Assembly (NCBI GenBank): GCA_009617715.1
Contig: VTFK01000292.1
Coordinates: forward strand, 434,001-498,000
Source of the DNA: Plectrocnemia conspersa
Taxonomy: Eukaryota > Arthropoda > Insecta > Trichoptera > Polycentropodidae
Direction: 5' to 3'
Length of the DNA: 64,000 nt
How positions within the stretch are numbered: position 1 is the stretch's first letter; the number at the start of each line of letters is the position of its first letter. Shown piece after piece: positions 12,101 to 24,839 of the stretch. The notes beneath the pieces are model-generated. The model did no database searches. It saw only the letters and a program-made list of their open reading frames with translations, and was not told where the DNA came from. A program made the position numbers and the translations under genes.

Positions 12101-13300
12101 TTATCGTTTATTTATATTAATAGTAAAAATACTATTGAATAATTGCTTTACATCATGCATATAGTCAGCGCATTTTACGCTCATCCATACAAATTTTGTT
12201 GACGTTAAACTCGTTTTTTTTATCGAATTTAATTTGCTCTCGTACAATTAGCACGTTTGACGTATTGTGTTAAACTTGAATAATATCAAGTATTATGTGA
12301 GGTGCATGTATTCATATTCATATGTAACGTGAAAATACTGTTTTTTATTTTATTATTTAATCTCATGCAATTGTGATAGTTCAAATATAGCTGATTTGCA
12401 ATGCTTTAATTTAATGTATTAAAAATTTATTTGCAGTGCATTAACATAAAAACATATATATAATACAAATGCGTTACCAAAAGCTCAAATAATAGGCTTA
12501 ACAATTTTTTAAGGAGAAGTTTAAAATTAATCATTTGTGGTTGTATTTAAAATGATCTTTTCTCATTATTATTTTTTCTAATTCCGTATTAATAGCGACT
12601 TACAATTTTTTTAGGAAGAAAATAGATGGTTAAAAGACTTAAAACATTAAAATTAATAATCCACCAGGTATAGACAACTAGATATGCTATAAAGAGATGG
12701 GGATAGAATTTTGTAACACATAAAAAAATATTTGGCAACATAAAAACGTACATAAAGAAATTATATGACCAAAACATAAGAAGCACCTATTGCTAAGTTT
12801 GAATTATAGAGGTAGATTATAATATTATTATCTGTTATTTATATTACGTATACCTTATGATAAATGTAAAGTAAAATTAAAATATACTTGATATATTAAA
12901 AAAAATTAAATACCGGTATTGAAAGTCCTAGCGCATATTTTTGTAAATATGTCCGTGAAATATTTTTTTATTATAGTTGACTTTCATTTTATTATTAACT
13001 TAAATTAAAAGTAAATAAAAACTATTTATTTTTAAAAATAAGTTAAAGTGTTTGCCAAATTCAGATTTTTTAATTCAAGTTTACTTTTCTTACCTACACT
13101 AGTTTTTTCAGACACAATTCTCTGTTGATTCATTGTTAGCTGACTTGGTTTTCCCCTGGGGTATTTATTTGTTCGCAGCCAATTACCATTGTTTTACTTT
13201 TCCCTTAACTGAAAATAACAAAAGTATTTACGACATCCCTTTGTATATACGTATGCGTTTATATATTTATATATTTTTATAAATCTACAGAAAGATTAAG
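9200..13300. other. AT-rich non-coding DNA
   Basis: No gene or identifiable element is seen in this stretch. Short frames at 9658-9882 and 12589-12786 are chance-like. Confidence 0.5.
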
Positions 13301-13309
13301 GTTCGATTG

Positions 13310-13520
13310 GAAAAAGTCAATTTCAGTGTCGATATTTCCGTGTTCATTAACAATAGATCCAGTTCGCCTTTCTAGTCATTAAATACAATATATCCTATCC
13401 CCAATCCGTCGATAACATCTTTTCAATTATTTGCGAGGTCGGTGTTTTTCATTTTGGGTAAGACCAAAATAATTGTTCTCGGGAGACAAACAGCGAAACA
13501 AATTAAATTCTCTCTGTAAA
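13310..13520. other. GC-richer non-coding island
   Basis: Base composition rises well above the flanks, but all frames have stops and no repeat is recognised. It could be a conserved regulatory element. Confidence 0.25.
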
Positions 13521-13529
13521 TTCCATTCT

Positions 13530-15425
13530 TTAGAAAAATCAATAGTAGTGAAACACAATGAATGATTATTAAAATTAATAATTGGGTAGTGTTGTATCTA
13601 TAGCATGAAAAGCAGAAGTTACATTTCGTTGAGTTTCAAAATTCATCAAGGTAATTTAAAGAGATTAACAACTTAGAACGCTCCGCCGCTAATCTGATCA
13701 TTGTTCCGCCTCAAGACCAATATACGCTTCAAACAATGAATGGTTTATACATAATGGGTGTATCATTATTAATATTGCCACAAAGAACGTCTTATATATT
13801 AATAATAGTCATAATATTAATGTTAGATTTATTAATATAAGTACAAGTAAGAGTGCTTGTTTCTTGCATAAACAGCAATATTTAAAGGAAAATCATTCTT
13901 TTTTCCGCGAAGGTAAATATTATTAGTAGTTGAATAGACTGACATAAATTAATACTTAAACAAATCTCCGAATTTGTTTTACGATGTTTTATAATTATAT
14001 ACACGACGAATTGAAAATGCAAAAAACAATAGTAGTGATTCCGATAAATTAAATATACCCTTATATCTTTTCCATTATTGCACACAATGAAATAATATCT
14101 TAAATTGCGACATCGTAAGTTTTAAAATATAAAAAGTTTGTAAAACATTTTAGGGTACTGTGAAACAAAATCTGCTATGGGATCATATAACTTATAAATA
14201 AATTTAAATCGAACATTTTCAGTGATACTGTAAAACAAAAATATATCGACCTTAGTGTCATCGCCATGCTCCTTTCTTAAAATATTTACATAAATTATGA
14301 GATAGTAAAACGACTTCGCCTTATACAAAATTTGCATGATCATGAAACTACTTATAAGACTTACGAATAAAGGTTTTATGAATACAAACCAGTAAAAGTA
14401 ATATAAATATATTGAAATGGTATATAGAAAAAATTAAGAAAAAAGGCAAATAAAAATTATTAATATGTTTACTATGAAACATATGAGCTGCATTAATGTG
14501 GGAGATACAACGCAAAAGTGTGTTCTAAGGCATCTAATAAAAAATATGTTTTTTTGTAATATAATTATACATTGTAAATATATATTCTAATATAATATAA
14601 GCAAATGTGTTTAATATTGTGATGAAATATATTTAATTGTAGCCTATTAAAAATAAGTAAGTCTTTATTTACCTTAATAAAAAAATATACAATTTTCATA
14701 CATATGGGCGTATGTATAATTTTTGTAATAAAGTATATTAGCAATTAACGTGTATGTTCAAACCACTATAGTCTGAAAATAATATATGCAAATTAATATT
14801 TTATTAAATATAAAAGCACATTTTAAAAACACACATGGTTAAAAAATACTGTAAACCAACCATAAAGTTTATTTTACCCGACAGTTTTTTTTTCAAATTT
14901 TACTCTATAACTGAAGCGCGCATAAATTTTAACTTTCACGTGCGGGTGCATATTTTAAATTTGCATAATAACTGCAGATTATACGCTCATGGAACTATGA
15001 TATAGTAAAAACGCGCACTCTTTTGGTATTATGTTTTAATCAAAATCGTAAGCGTGTGTGTCTGGATATTTTTAAAGCTAAATATGAACCGGAAGAATTA
15101 AAGAGCGGAAGTTTTTGAAAAATATCGACGCAAACAGGACGCTCTCCATATAATTCGGGAAATAACAGAATTCCGGCAGGTTATTGATTTTTTTTCCATA
15201 TCGCCAAATAAACCATTGAATCCGGAATGAAATTAGTTCCTGGTGCGTAGGCATCAGCATCGTCATTCAATATACAACCCTTATTGGTTTTTTTAGCAGG
15301 CGTATATTCGTTTGACACTTTCTTTCATGTGAGTACCTGGATTATACTGGTGTCACACATTCAACAAAACTCAATATTAATCTGTCAATTTCATCCATTT
15401 GTCAATCTCGTCTAATAAGATTTAT
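13530..15425. other. AT-rich non-coding DNA
   Basis: Only short AT-rich frames are present (13882-14085, 14122-14343, 15078-15266, all minus), without motifs or splice context. Confidence 0.5.
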
Positions 15426-15429
15426 ATGT

Positions 15430-15453
15430 ATATATTATATATATATATATATA
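15430..15453. repeat. TA microsatellite
   Basis: A short (TA)n tract directly abuts the outer end of the hAT relic. A TA-rich target is a common landing context, and an 8-bp target duplication could not be confirmed. Confidence 0.7.
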
Positions 15454-15454
15454 G

Positions 15455-16180
15455 CAGGGGTGGCCAAAATTTATGCCAGTATGAGCCACATACAAGAATA
15501 TCAAAGACTGAAGAGCCGCAATAATATTTTTTCGATGGAATCAAAAACAATGAATAACAGTTTTTTTTAAATAATTGTTATATTTATATAAATATATTTT
15601 GTACAGATCATTTTACCATTCCTCAATATTCATAAATTTTTTTATCTTCGTTCTCAAATCATTTAATTTTCTTAGTTTGAAAATTGCAAATGTTTAAATT
15701 AAATTACATATTTAGTCAATATCTTCGAGTTGAGTCTATATTTTTATATTGCATTGTAAGTGCTTCGTCAGTTGCTACACACTAGTTTGTTAAGAGATAC
15801 ATCAGCATTGTTCAATATTGTGCCAAGTGCATTTTTGATATCATCAGTGAGTTGATTCTTTGAGTGCTACTAAATTGATCATTTATTTTTTTTATAATTA
15901 GTTCTGCAGAAACATAACAAATAAACAGAGGTTACTGCGGATTATCTTGAATATATATTGATTCGTCAAGAGTCAAACTGAATGCTACACAGGTTTTTAA
16001 ACCAGTTTTTTATCTTAAACTCAAGAGTCTTTACTGATTTCAGTAATACACTGTTCTATTGTGTGACTTGAACTTGGAATTTAAGATGTTAATCTTTGTA
16101 GTTTTGAATTATTTTCGGAGCCGCATTAAAAATAGTAAAGAGCCATATGCGGCTCGCGAGCCGCAATTGCGCTATGTGTG
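15455..16180 (-). mobile_element. hAT-superfamily transposon relic
   Basis: The left end begins CAGGGGTGGCCAAAA, a typical hAT terminal repeat, followed by GAGCCGC motifs. The right part carries GAGCCATATGCGGCTCGCGAGCCGCAA, with a perfect 16-bp palindrome at 16149-16164, as in related elements. On the minus strand the interior translates to hAT transposase blocks: CVAFSLTLDESIYIQDNPQ near 15990-15940, then LFICYVSAELIIKKINDQF, and then VATDEALTM near 15775. These match the DESTDI..AQL, IRYV and SVATDGAPAM blocks of EPM2AIP1/ZBED-like hAT transposases. Stops and frameshifts are frequent, and the right terminal repeat is eroded. At about 725 bp it is also much shorter than an autonomous element, so it is internally deleted. 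Confidence 0.88.
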
Positions 16181-16189
16181 AGATTTAAA

Positions 16190-16430
16190 TATTTTTATTA
16201 ATTATTTTACTTAATCTATATTTTATTATCGTTCTATGTAGTTTATTATATATTTCAACCTTTAATTATAGTACTTATGCTATGAAGGAAAGTTTGCAAA
16301 AGTACTCATAATAAGTTTAAAAACTTAATGATTGATCGGAATCATATAAAAATAATATATTAAATATGCTTTAATTTTTTTTTATACGCAATTGAAATTA
16401 TTAAAAACATTCGAACTCCATCAGGTATTA
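16190..16430. other. AT-rich non-coding DNA
   Basis: This is a short spacer between two transposon relics, and nothing is recognised in it. Confidence 0.4.
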
Positions 16431-16434
16431 CTAA

Positions 16435-16705
16435 TTGACTTTCACAACTGATCTAACATGCAGGTATTTTTAATTATATATTTTATTTTAAATCGCATTT
16501 TCTTACAATCGAAAAGGCGTAAAATATGTTCCACCTTTTAGAATTTCTTCTATTTTCTATATTTAAATTATTAAGTCATGTGTGATGTTAAGGAAATTAT
16601 CTCCTCTTTACTTGAAAAGTTCTTCTTGTATACCGTCACTCTTTGGTGATTTATTATTCTTTACCCTTTTTATGGCTCTCAGCACTTCCTCAAATGTTGG
16701 CCACA
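16435..16705 (-). mobile_element. RTE-like endonuclease/reverse-transcriptase relic
   Basis: On the minus strand, 16700 down to about 16612 reads PTFEEVLRAIKRVKNNKSP followed by KSDGIQEELFK. This is the hallmark start of the reverse-transcriptase domain in RTE-type LINEs (EEVxxAIKxLKNNKSPGxDGIPAELLK). After a stop codon, further downstream around 16560-16500, RNSKRWNIFYAFSIVRKCD corresponds to the EEWxxSIIxPIYKKGD block. The rest of the element, including the active-site YADD, was not found. The plus-strand frame at 16643-16888 is a shadow of this relic. Confidence 0.8.
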
Positions 16706-16779
16706 ATATTTATCTTCAGTCAGTATTCTGAAAATTATTATATTTATATTTCTCATCGAAGCCTATTGGGTTCACTATT

Positions 16780-17100
16780 GAATGAGTTTCCTGAGGTTTG
16801 TGGTAGGCACTTCGTTGCAAATCTTACACTAACGACACAAGTTTCGGGCACTAACCGCGGTCGGATCCGGTTCAGGTGCCCTATCTAAACACTTAACGCG
16901 AATATTTTACACGGCCAGATCAGAAGAGAAGGTGTCGCGCCATTTTTAACGACGTTCATTTAACTCGATAAAGCCCCTTATAATGGATAATGGATTCGAA
17001 AGTTCCATTCGGCTGTAAACGGTGGCACTTTGCGCGCGAACTTTGCACGAAAATGCTGTACGACGAAAGCATGGATTATTGAACACAAAGTTTCCTATAT
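16780..17100. other. GC-rich non-coding island
   Basis: The island is clearly GC-richer than its flanks and contains GCGCGC, CCGCGG and repeated TTCGAAAG-type strings. No frame looks coding and no repeat is recognised. It may be a regulatory element. Confidence 0.3.
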
Positions 17101-17104
17101 GAAA

Positions 17105-18850
17105 ATTTTCAATTAGTTATAATTATTATGAAGTTCGGTATAATTATATTGATGGGATGCGGTCTTCGTTGGATAAACACAAAATAAAAGCAATATAAGT
17201 AGTACATACATATAAACGCTTTTATGTTAATAAAAATAATACGCAGAAGTCGGAAAAGTGTCGTTTGTGAGCCTAGATAGTCCAATAAAACACGCGTATC
17301 TCTTTATAATTATTAAATATATAAAATTATAACAAAATTGTTATTTAATTTTATATTTATAATAGAATGGGATTTTAAATGTCAACGAAGTCAATAAGAT
17401 AAAGCTCACGAACAATGCATATTGTATAATACAATAGCTTGCACTTAATATAATGCGTCTTATTACGTTTTATCACACCCAGGGTATTTTTACCCAACTT
17501 AAATGACCCCCTTATTGTACAACTTCAAAGGCCTGCTAAAAATTAATTATAATATTATAAAACGTATAATAACAATTTATCACATAAAAAGTGAGTCGCA
17601 TTTTTTAGGATGTCTATTGACAATACACATATTTCGTCAAGGGCATACTGCTAAAAAAAAACACAATAGCTATTACGACAAAATAAACTTTTGCACTTTA
17701 AAATAAATCGCAGGTAAACAGCAATAAAAAAATTTTTGTTTATATAGATTTTTATAATTATTGAAAAGCCGAAATATTAGACGAATAGCAAAGAATTTTT
17801 TGTGGTATAATTTCGCTAGGCAATATAGTACAGATCAAGCAATCGACTAAGTGATTTATAGCTACAAGTTCTTTCTAACTTGAATTAGCCTAGTCTACGT
17901 ATATAAAAGGTGCAGCGATAATCCAAAAAACTGCAGACTGATTTTAATTTTAGCCAGTCGTATATATTTACTGAATTTTATATGTTCATAAACTTTGTCT
18001 GGTCATTAATAAGTATTAACATTAAAAAAGTTTGATGATCCGTACAAATTATTTTATATATGTTGGAATTATTTTAAAGCTCTAAATTTTTTTTAGTGTA
18101 TACGTCAATCATATATATTTCTTTAAATATATTACTACATTTTTTACCAAAAAGACTACATGAAAAAAGATTTTACGTTTTGAAAAAGTTTATGAAAAGA
18201 GATTTAATTTATTCCCAAGCGGTAATAACTTATAAAGGTCGCCAAAACGCATATTTATTTTTTTACTGTAACAATATTTTTATAGTTAAAAAAAAGTTTG
18301 TCAATATGTTGTATATATACAGCAGAAAAAAATCCTACAGCATCATAAACAAACTTTTAATATTTTTTCTGTATGTATTTTATAATAATCAATATAAACA
18401 TTATGAATTTTTTAATAATATAAATTTAAAAATGATATGTAAATATTTATTTTAATGTCCTGTTAATCAATTAAACCACATTTCTATTCACATTCATAGT
18501 CGGTACTTAATAAAGCGTTTTAAAAAATGGGACACCACCACGAAAAACTTTTTAACAGCTAAAGCTGCAAAGTACGCGTCATGACCCAAAATAATTAAAA
18601 AATGAGTATAATAATAATTTAAGATATTATATCTCCGTTGTAGTTAACAAATTTAATGTTTGAAAATCATATAAATGCGATTTAATATAATCCGCTGAAG
18701 CTACTAAAAAAATAATGTTTATGGGTTGAAATTGTGATTTATAAACACTTTTTATTGCAAATATAATATTTATAAGTTTCTAATAACAATATATTAATAA
18801 TAAAGATTTATAGCACCTTTTTACTATTTAATATGATAAAATTAATCCAT
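17105..18850. other. AT-rich non-coding DNA
   Basis: The 119-codon plus frame at 18096-18455 is dominated by Lys/Tyr/Phe/Ile/Asn codons of the kind produced by AT-rich DNA. No motif or splice site supports it, so it is not called as a gene. Confidence 0.5.
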
Positions 18851-18854
18851 GTTC

Positions 18855-19025
18855 ATACAACTAATAAATTCCGGAAGCATGTTGAAGTGCGCCTCATTAG
18901 TAACCGTCCCTTCGGGGAAGAAAGTTTCCACTAAGCTTTTGGATGACATACCACATTAGATTAACGCGATTTGTTAAGTGAAAAGTTACATTTCCTAGTG
19001 TTGCATTACACAAAATGACCATCCG
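18855..19025 (-). mobile_element. Tc1/mariner-superfamily transposase fragment
   Basis: The minus strand from about 18955 to 18855 reads CGMSSKSLVETFFPEGTVTN and then EAHFNMLPEFI. This follows the block between the first and second catalytic aspartates of insect DD(E/D) transposases, VWCGMSxxxLxGPFFFxGTVxGxxYLxMLxxF. The upstream part is only weakly alignable, and nothing recognisable follows at lower coordinates. The mariner relics elsewhere do not carry this version of the motif, so it represents another lineage. Confidence 0.7.
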
Positions 19026-19029
19026 ACCA

Positions 19030-20430
19030 TATATATACCAAAACTTTAAATTCAGTGATATTAATACAATAAAATGTATTTTACTGTAGTAATAACCCTA
19101 AATTTGCTATATAATATATGTAATATACTAGATATAATTTTTAAATTGATTTATAAAACCAACTTATATTTATTTTTTTGCAGATATTCGTAATATACAT
19201 AAATTTTAAATTTTAACTCAGTTTTTTGTATTTATAGAAAAGGTAGTATAATACATATGTATAATATTTCATTGAAAATAAAATATTTTATCACATTAGA
19301 AAATCTATGGTTTTATTTTAAAGTAAAACGATTAATCAACGTAAGTCGTAAAAAACAGGCAAAGGTGATCTAATACAATAGAAATAATTTTGAGCATGTT
19401 AGATATACTCATAATAAAGTTGTAAAGATTTATTTTATATATCCCGAATACTAAGATACTTTTTTTGAATTACCAACTGTATTTTTAGTCACCACCATTC
19501 TGGTTTCTCTTTTGTCTTTTGCTTAGAATTTCAATTCACTTTTTAATAATATTATGTACTCTTTGATACAATCTATACATCTTGTGCCCTTTGTTAGATA
19601 CTATTTAGTTATATTTTGATTGCTAAGCTTCTATGGCGTAGATTCTACGTCTTTCTCAATATATGAGGCCTTTTAGTTCATCATTGTATCGCATTCTATA
19701 TTAAATTTATTTTGTATTATTCATATTTATACATATTTTGTATATTGTCATTTTAAGATTTATGTTGCAGTCTTTTTCAGCTGTGATAACACTTATTTCA
19801 GTTATGACCGTTATTTCTGTATTTTGCTTAGAAATAATCGCAAGTAATAACAGTTACACACTATATCGAATCTGCATAATTCAAAGAATATAGGAAAGAA
19901 TTTTTCTCTTTCAATATTAGACAGTGCGTATGTTGCAGATTGATGTATATTTGAATACTGTGAAAATAAAAATTTAATTTTCTTTTCAGAGCTTTGAACA
20001 CAAGATTAAATAGCACCCAAGATAGGTATCTCCTTATCTCATCCCACAATTAGTCTCTGAGGGATCTGTTAGACGGCCTTACAGCGTTAAAGCTTTTCAT
20101 TGTTATGTATGCGGTTAACCATGATTCAATTTTCGAGTACTCGTATTTGTACCGTATGTATAATTAATTTGTTTATTAACAGATTTTGTAACTTTAAGCC
20201 ATAAGTATAAATTATCGTCCACCAGCTGTCGCGTCGTGTGAATCTAATGAAATAAAACGTATTTTGATAATCGCCGAATATTATCTTAGGGTTTTCTAAG
20301 TTAATGTGGCATAATTTATTTGCGAGAATATGTAGACATTGGTAGTCTACATATCCTATATTAACATAATGTATTATATACACATGTATGTATGTAAATA
20401 TAAATATATATTAACGTAAATCACACGGGG
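19030..20430. other. AT-rich non-coding DNA with weak coding-like patches
   Basis: Minus-strand pieces around 19750-19500 (for example ERRRIYAIEA and KRQKRNQNGGD) faintly resemble the region between endonuclease and polymerase in some LINEs. A minus frame at 20126-20383 contains FTRRDSWWTIIYTYGLK. Neither is strong enough to call. Confidence 0.3.
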
Positions 20431-20439
20431 AAATTTCTT

Positions 20440-20700
20440 TCACTCGCACATGTCCAATCGCGAGCTGGCAAAGACGTAAAGCCTTCACCGGTGTATATAA
20501 ACGTTCGAAAATAAGTTTAAAAACACATTACTCTTGCTCTCTCTGCTCGGCTCGTAAATCTCGCGAATGCTGCGACTGTGAAAATTTTAATTGTAAATTC
20601 CAAAGCATGAGCCCGTAAATGTCACAGGTCCTTATTGAAATTAGAAAGTTTCAGAGCGAGCTCATAACGCATCTCGCGGCGGTGGTTATGTGGAGACTTT
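20440..20700. other. GC-rich non-coding island with a TATA-like box
   Basis: CACCGGTGTATATAAACG lies at about 20485-20505, followed by a CT-rich tract (CTCTTGCTCTCTCTGCTCGGC) some 30-50 bp later. This would suit a plus-strand promoter, but no gene start is seen downstream. An enhancer or a repeat is equally possible. Confidence 0.2.
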
Positions 20701-20704
20701 TAAT

Positions 20705-22715
20705 TGAACCAAACGGTTAAATATTGGGTTACTCTTTTGTTAGAAAATTACCCTAATACATATTCAGTGATTCTTTGATATTGGAAATAATTTAGTATAG
20801 AAAAAATTAGGTTGAATAATGAAATTTGTATTTAATTAAACTAAAAAAATGTTGAACATTGTCATTTACTACAAAAATATTTCGAGACTACGATAAAAAA
20901 AATTCAAGTGTAAATATGAGCACAACATGCGAAAGCACATATTACATTGGAGGCTAAAGAATATAAAGCATTGGTTCGATATTTAAATTTGAACTTAGTC
21001 CATTGTTTTTCATTTTTCTTTTAAAAAAAATGTAATAGGTACTCTAGTTTTTCTCTTTGAACTGTTAATACTAATGTTCATTTTTACTTCGATATATTTA
21101 ATTGTATGCATGAAAATAATTATAAACTAGTAATATGATTTGTACGTAATATTAATGTATTGAATTGAAAATTTTATAAAAAAAAACTATAAATCTCATA
21201 TTAACCACTGTTTCACTTAATCTCTTTTTTTAAATCATTAAAAATTTAAGATTGATGGTATGCCATTTTACCCTTTTACATTAGCATGTTTTTTACATTA
21301 ATAAATTACAGACAATTTTTTTAAGTTGCTCCCCTATAGTACATATATTCGAAATTTAAACGATTTTTTGATTATTAAGATTATAATTACAAAACATTTA
21401 ATCACAACAATAATATATCCGTATATATTTTATGTTAGGGTAATTGTAAAACAATGACGTTTTTTCAACATACAGTTTTTAAAAATAGTTAACTTCAGAC
21501 TGGTAAATAAATAGTAAGCATCATTGATTTGGAAATAATGAGAGAAATTCGTCCTTTAAAAAAGTTAAGCGGATCTGCATATTGTAAATATTTTATATAA
21601 AATAAATACAACAGCTGCTATATAAGAATATTTGTGCAATTTATGACGACATATTGAATGCGAGAAATGGTACAAAAAATTAAATCTGGTGTTTTTGATT
21701 TTATGGATGAGATTTGAAATAGACAAAACAACTTGGAGGATGAAGTAATGATACAAGCTGAAACTGAATCTTATCAAACAAGGTCAATACTTCGTAATCT
21801 ACTACCAAGATTTTTTTTAAATATTAGCTAGCGCTGAACAGAGAGTTTTTTAATTTTTCATGAATTTTCCGATTACTACAAAATAACAAAAAGCAACATA
21901 TGTACTCTTTTGCGAAATATAACAATTACAGAAATTCCTTAACAAAAAAATTACAATTACAGACAAAAATTGGTTTTTATTTTAAAAGAGACAACAGAAA
22001 AACAAGAAAACAATGGTTATATTACGCAGAAAAGAAAAATTGTAATCCTTAAATTCGGATTGAACCATAAAAATGTTTTTCTTTGTGTATGGTGGGAGTA
22101 CAAAGAAATTGTTTATTATTTAAATGTTAAGATATGGTGTTAGAAGAAGTAATTGTTTCTTTCAATAAAACATTTTTTAAGAGAAAAATATTAAATTAAC
22201 TGGAATAAGTGAAATCGTATTAATTGCTTGAATTTTTAAACCAGAAAATTATCACAATAACGGCTGTAAGAATTCATTAGAACGGTGAATGATTATGTAA
22301 AACGATGAAAATATTATTATATTGAAAAAATTAAAAATACGGAGTTTTATTAAAAAATAACATTACTTCTGGATATCTTAATATAAACGTTTGTTACATT
22401 ACATTAACATTTTTTAACACAAGTTTCTGGTTTATAATAATTTTATTAGGTATGAATTAACATCGTATTATTGAATATAATTCCTAATTCATGATAAAGA
22501 ATCGCTATAAATTGATACTAGCCTAAAGCCATAACGTTTGTTTTAACAAAATAACTTAAAAAAATTATAAAGGGTCAAAAGAGGTATTTTTCTATCAACT
22601 AATTTATCCACACTGTTTAATGTAAAATTATTTCGCCTAATATTTTGTCGGTCTGTGACCTGTATATCAAAATATGTTTTAGTCGAAGTTCGAATATGTT
22701 TATATAATAACCCAC
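20705..22715. other. AT-rich non-coding DNA
   Basis: No gene or element is recognised. The minus frame at 21565-21777 is chance-like. Confidence 0.5.
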
Positions 22716-22719
22716 AAGA

Positions 22720-23180
22720 GACGCAACACAGGCGTTAAGTCTCGTCCTTGTAAGGCATTTAAAGGGCGTCCTTACAAGGCTTCAATCTCATCCTCGCCCA
22801 TATAAATAATATCACACGAAAGAATCAGATGATTGATGATAAAAATCATTATTTTGCACAACAGAGTGCTTTTCTCTTTCGCGTAAACTTTTTTATAGCA
22901 CCCACATTCGGCAAATTCAACACTTGTTTTTGAAAATTAATCGTACCTCACAAAGTAAATTTCGTTGAATTTTGCGGCTTAACGCGTTCAAAGTACGCAC
23001 ACACACACTCAAAACCCTCTGATAAAATTCAAAGTTCCCCTTATACATCGGTACATCGAGGGGGGCAGCGATTACAATTTTCCTAATCCCCGGACCCACA
23101 CACATCGCGCAAATTTCATCGGCGCCTATTTAATAAGATTACGCGAATCCTTCTGCCGGTAACCGCGGAGCAAAATAATT
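22720..23180. other. GC-richer non-coding island
   Basis: Elevated GC is interrupted by AT-rich segments. A 62-codon minus frame (22917-23105) is open but lacks recognisable motifs. No repeat family is identified. Confidence 0.25.
22746..22779. other. Perfect 10-bp inverted repeat
   Basis: CCTTGTAAGG at 22746-22755 and CCTTACAAGG at 22770-22779 are exact reverse complements separated by 14 bp, and each is preceded by CGT. It lies in a GC-rich island. It could form a hairpin or be a pair of protein-binding half-sites. Confidence 0.7.
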
Positions 23181-23189
23181 GTTTCGAAA

Positions 23190-24830
23190 ATTGAGTTTGA
23201 TGTAATTAATTCCCGTTTGGGGACTATGTAGGAAAACTATGTGTATGCGTGTTTATTATGTCAGCGGTTCTAAAACTTCTACGACACGCAATTGTGTTGT
23301 TTTTTGTGTTATGTTCTCACGATTGATCTTACACATATACAAAAATATACGTACAAGAACCATAATTAATTAAATATTAAATTATAGTATCTGAAGAATA
23401 AGATATTAAAGGGAAAAGGCTAGATTAATTATTAATAAAAATAATCAAAAACAGTTTGTTAAAGTTTGTGATCCAAATAGCAAGATAAAGATACTCGAAT
23501 TAATATTCAGAATATGTAATATGCGTATTAAAAATACTTGATGATAAGATGTATTTTTTATTTTCAAAACAGATTGATCTTTACTTAGCAATTCTCCTTC
23601 AAATTTATTTTTGTTGTTCAGATTTGAAAGCTTTGATGCTACAAAATTAAAATACATTTCTCACCCACCTGCGGAATAAAGTTTGCCATCGCTGGTCCAT
23701 TCAATGAGTTTAACTTGGTAAACGCTGTTTATATAATTGTTATTATTATTATTGCGTGTGCGTATACAAATGTTGAGGGTCCGACCGAAAATAACAAGAA
23801 TTCGACGTACAGAGTAGTAAACAAAATTATCATTACTAACAGGAGACCTTATATTTTCATAAATAAACACAGAAGGTCCACGGGACATCTCTTGTCTCTA
23901 AAAAGTTAAATGTGTTGTATTATATTTTGCGTGACACACCACAAGTAATATAGGTACATGAAATAATGCTAATTCACGGTATAACTTTGGCATTACCACG
24001 AAACCGCGAACTTTCAAGGTGTTCTATGTGTAAATCTGAGAACAATGTGTGTGTGTTGCCACAATTAATTTGTAACTTTTACTACATATTATTATGCTCG
24101 TAAATCTTAGGTTTAATTATCGGTACATATGATTATAACCCAACAACATTTAATTGCCACAGAAATTCATTAACTCGAGGTATAAATAATATATAGAAAA
24201 ACAGTCAACTTTTAAAACCTTTAATTATTTTTTACTGATAAGGTGAGTTTGTATTATTAATTATATCGATACATAAACATCGAAACCATATTTCGTTAAT
24301 CTCGTGCAATTGTGATATGTTTGGCTTTTCTAGTGTATCTGTAATGTTTTAATACATTATTTCATAAATGGAGGATGCAAAATCAATTTTAAATTAGTGG
24401 ATTTGCAGAACAAAAATAATCGTAACGCTTGTCTATTCGGGAGATTATTGATATTTAGGACTCCTGATCTGCAATGTTTGATCAAAATTAAAATTTCATA
24501 AAAATCAAAAGCATAAGGATTATGTATGTAAATATCAACAAATTGAACTACCAACAAACAGAGTCTGTAAATCAGTGACATATATTTCATTAATTTTAAA
24601 CCATAATTACATTTAACAATCAATATGTCACTAAGAACGACCTAATTTAAATGTTCACGCTCGATCACGCTGTTCAGTCTAAAGACTAAGATCATGATCA
24701 ATGAGTATTAAAATAATACAATAATCAGCAAAAGATCTTTCTTTATGATATAATATATAAATAGCCTATTGTGCTAGTATAACAACAAAACGTTTAAAAT
24801 ATAAACACGTTTTGCTATTAAAAATACCAT
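23190..24830. other. AT-rich non-coding DNA
   Basis: Short opposing frames around 23661-23909 and 24357-24623 show no motif or splice context. Nothing else is identified. Confidence 0.45.
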
Positions 24831-24839
24831 CCACTTTGA

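Noticed and set aside
16643..16888. 81-codon plus ORF as a gene
   Set aside because: Its first half is the antisense of a recognisable LINE reverse-transcriptase block.
18096..18455. 119-codon plus ORF as a gene
   Set aside because: Its composition is dominated by Lys, Tyr, Phe, Ile and Asn codons that arise by chance in AT-rich DNA; no motif or splice context supports it.
19480..20050. LINE linker region on the minus strand
   Set aside because: Only scattered basic stretches resemble the region between endonuclease and polymerase; no diagnostic motif is preserved.
20126..20383. Minus frame containing FTRRDSWWTIIYTYGLK as a further receptor exon
   Set aside because: It looks protein-like, but it lacks family motifs of TM2-TM7 in GPR158-like receptors and has no convincing donor; flanking residues are AT-biased.
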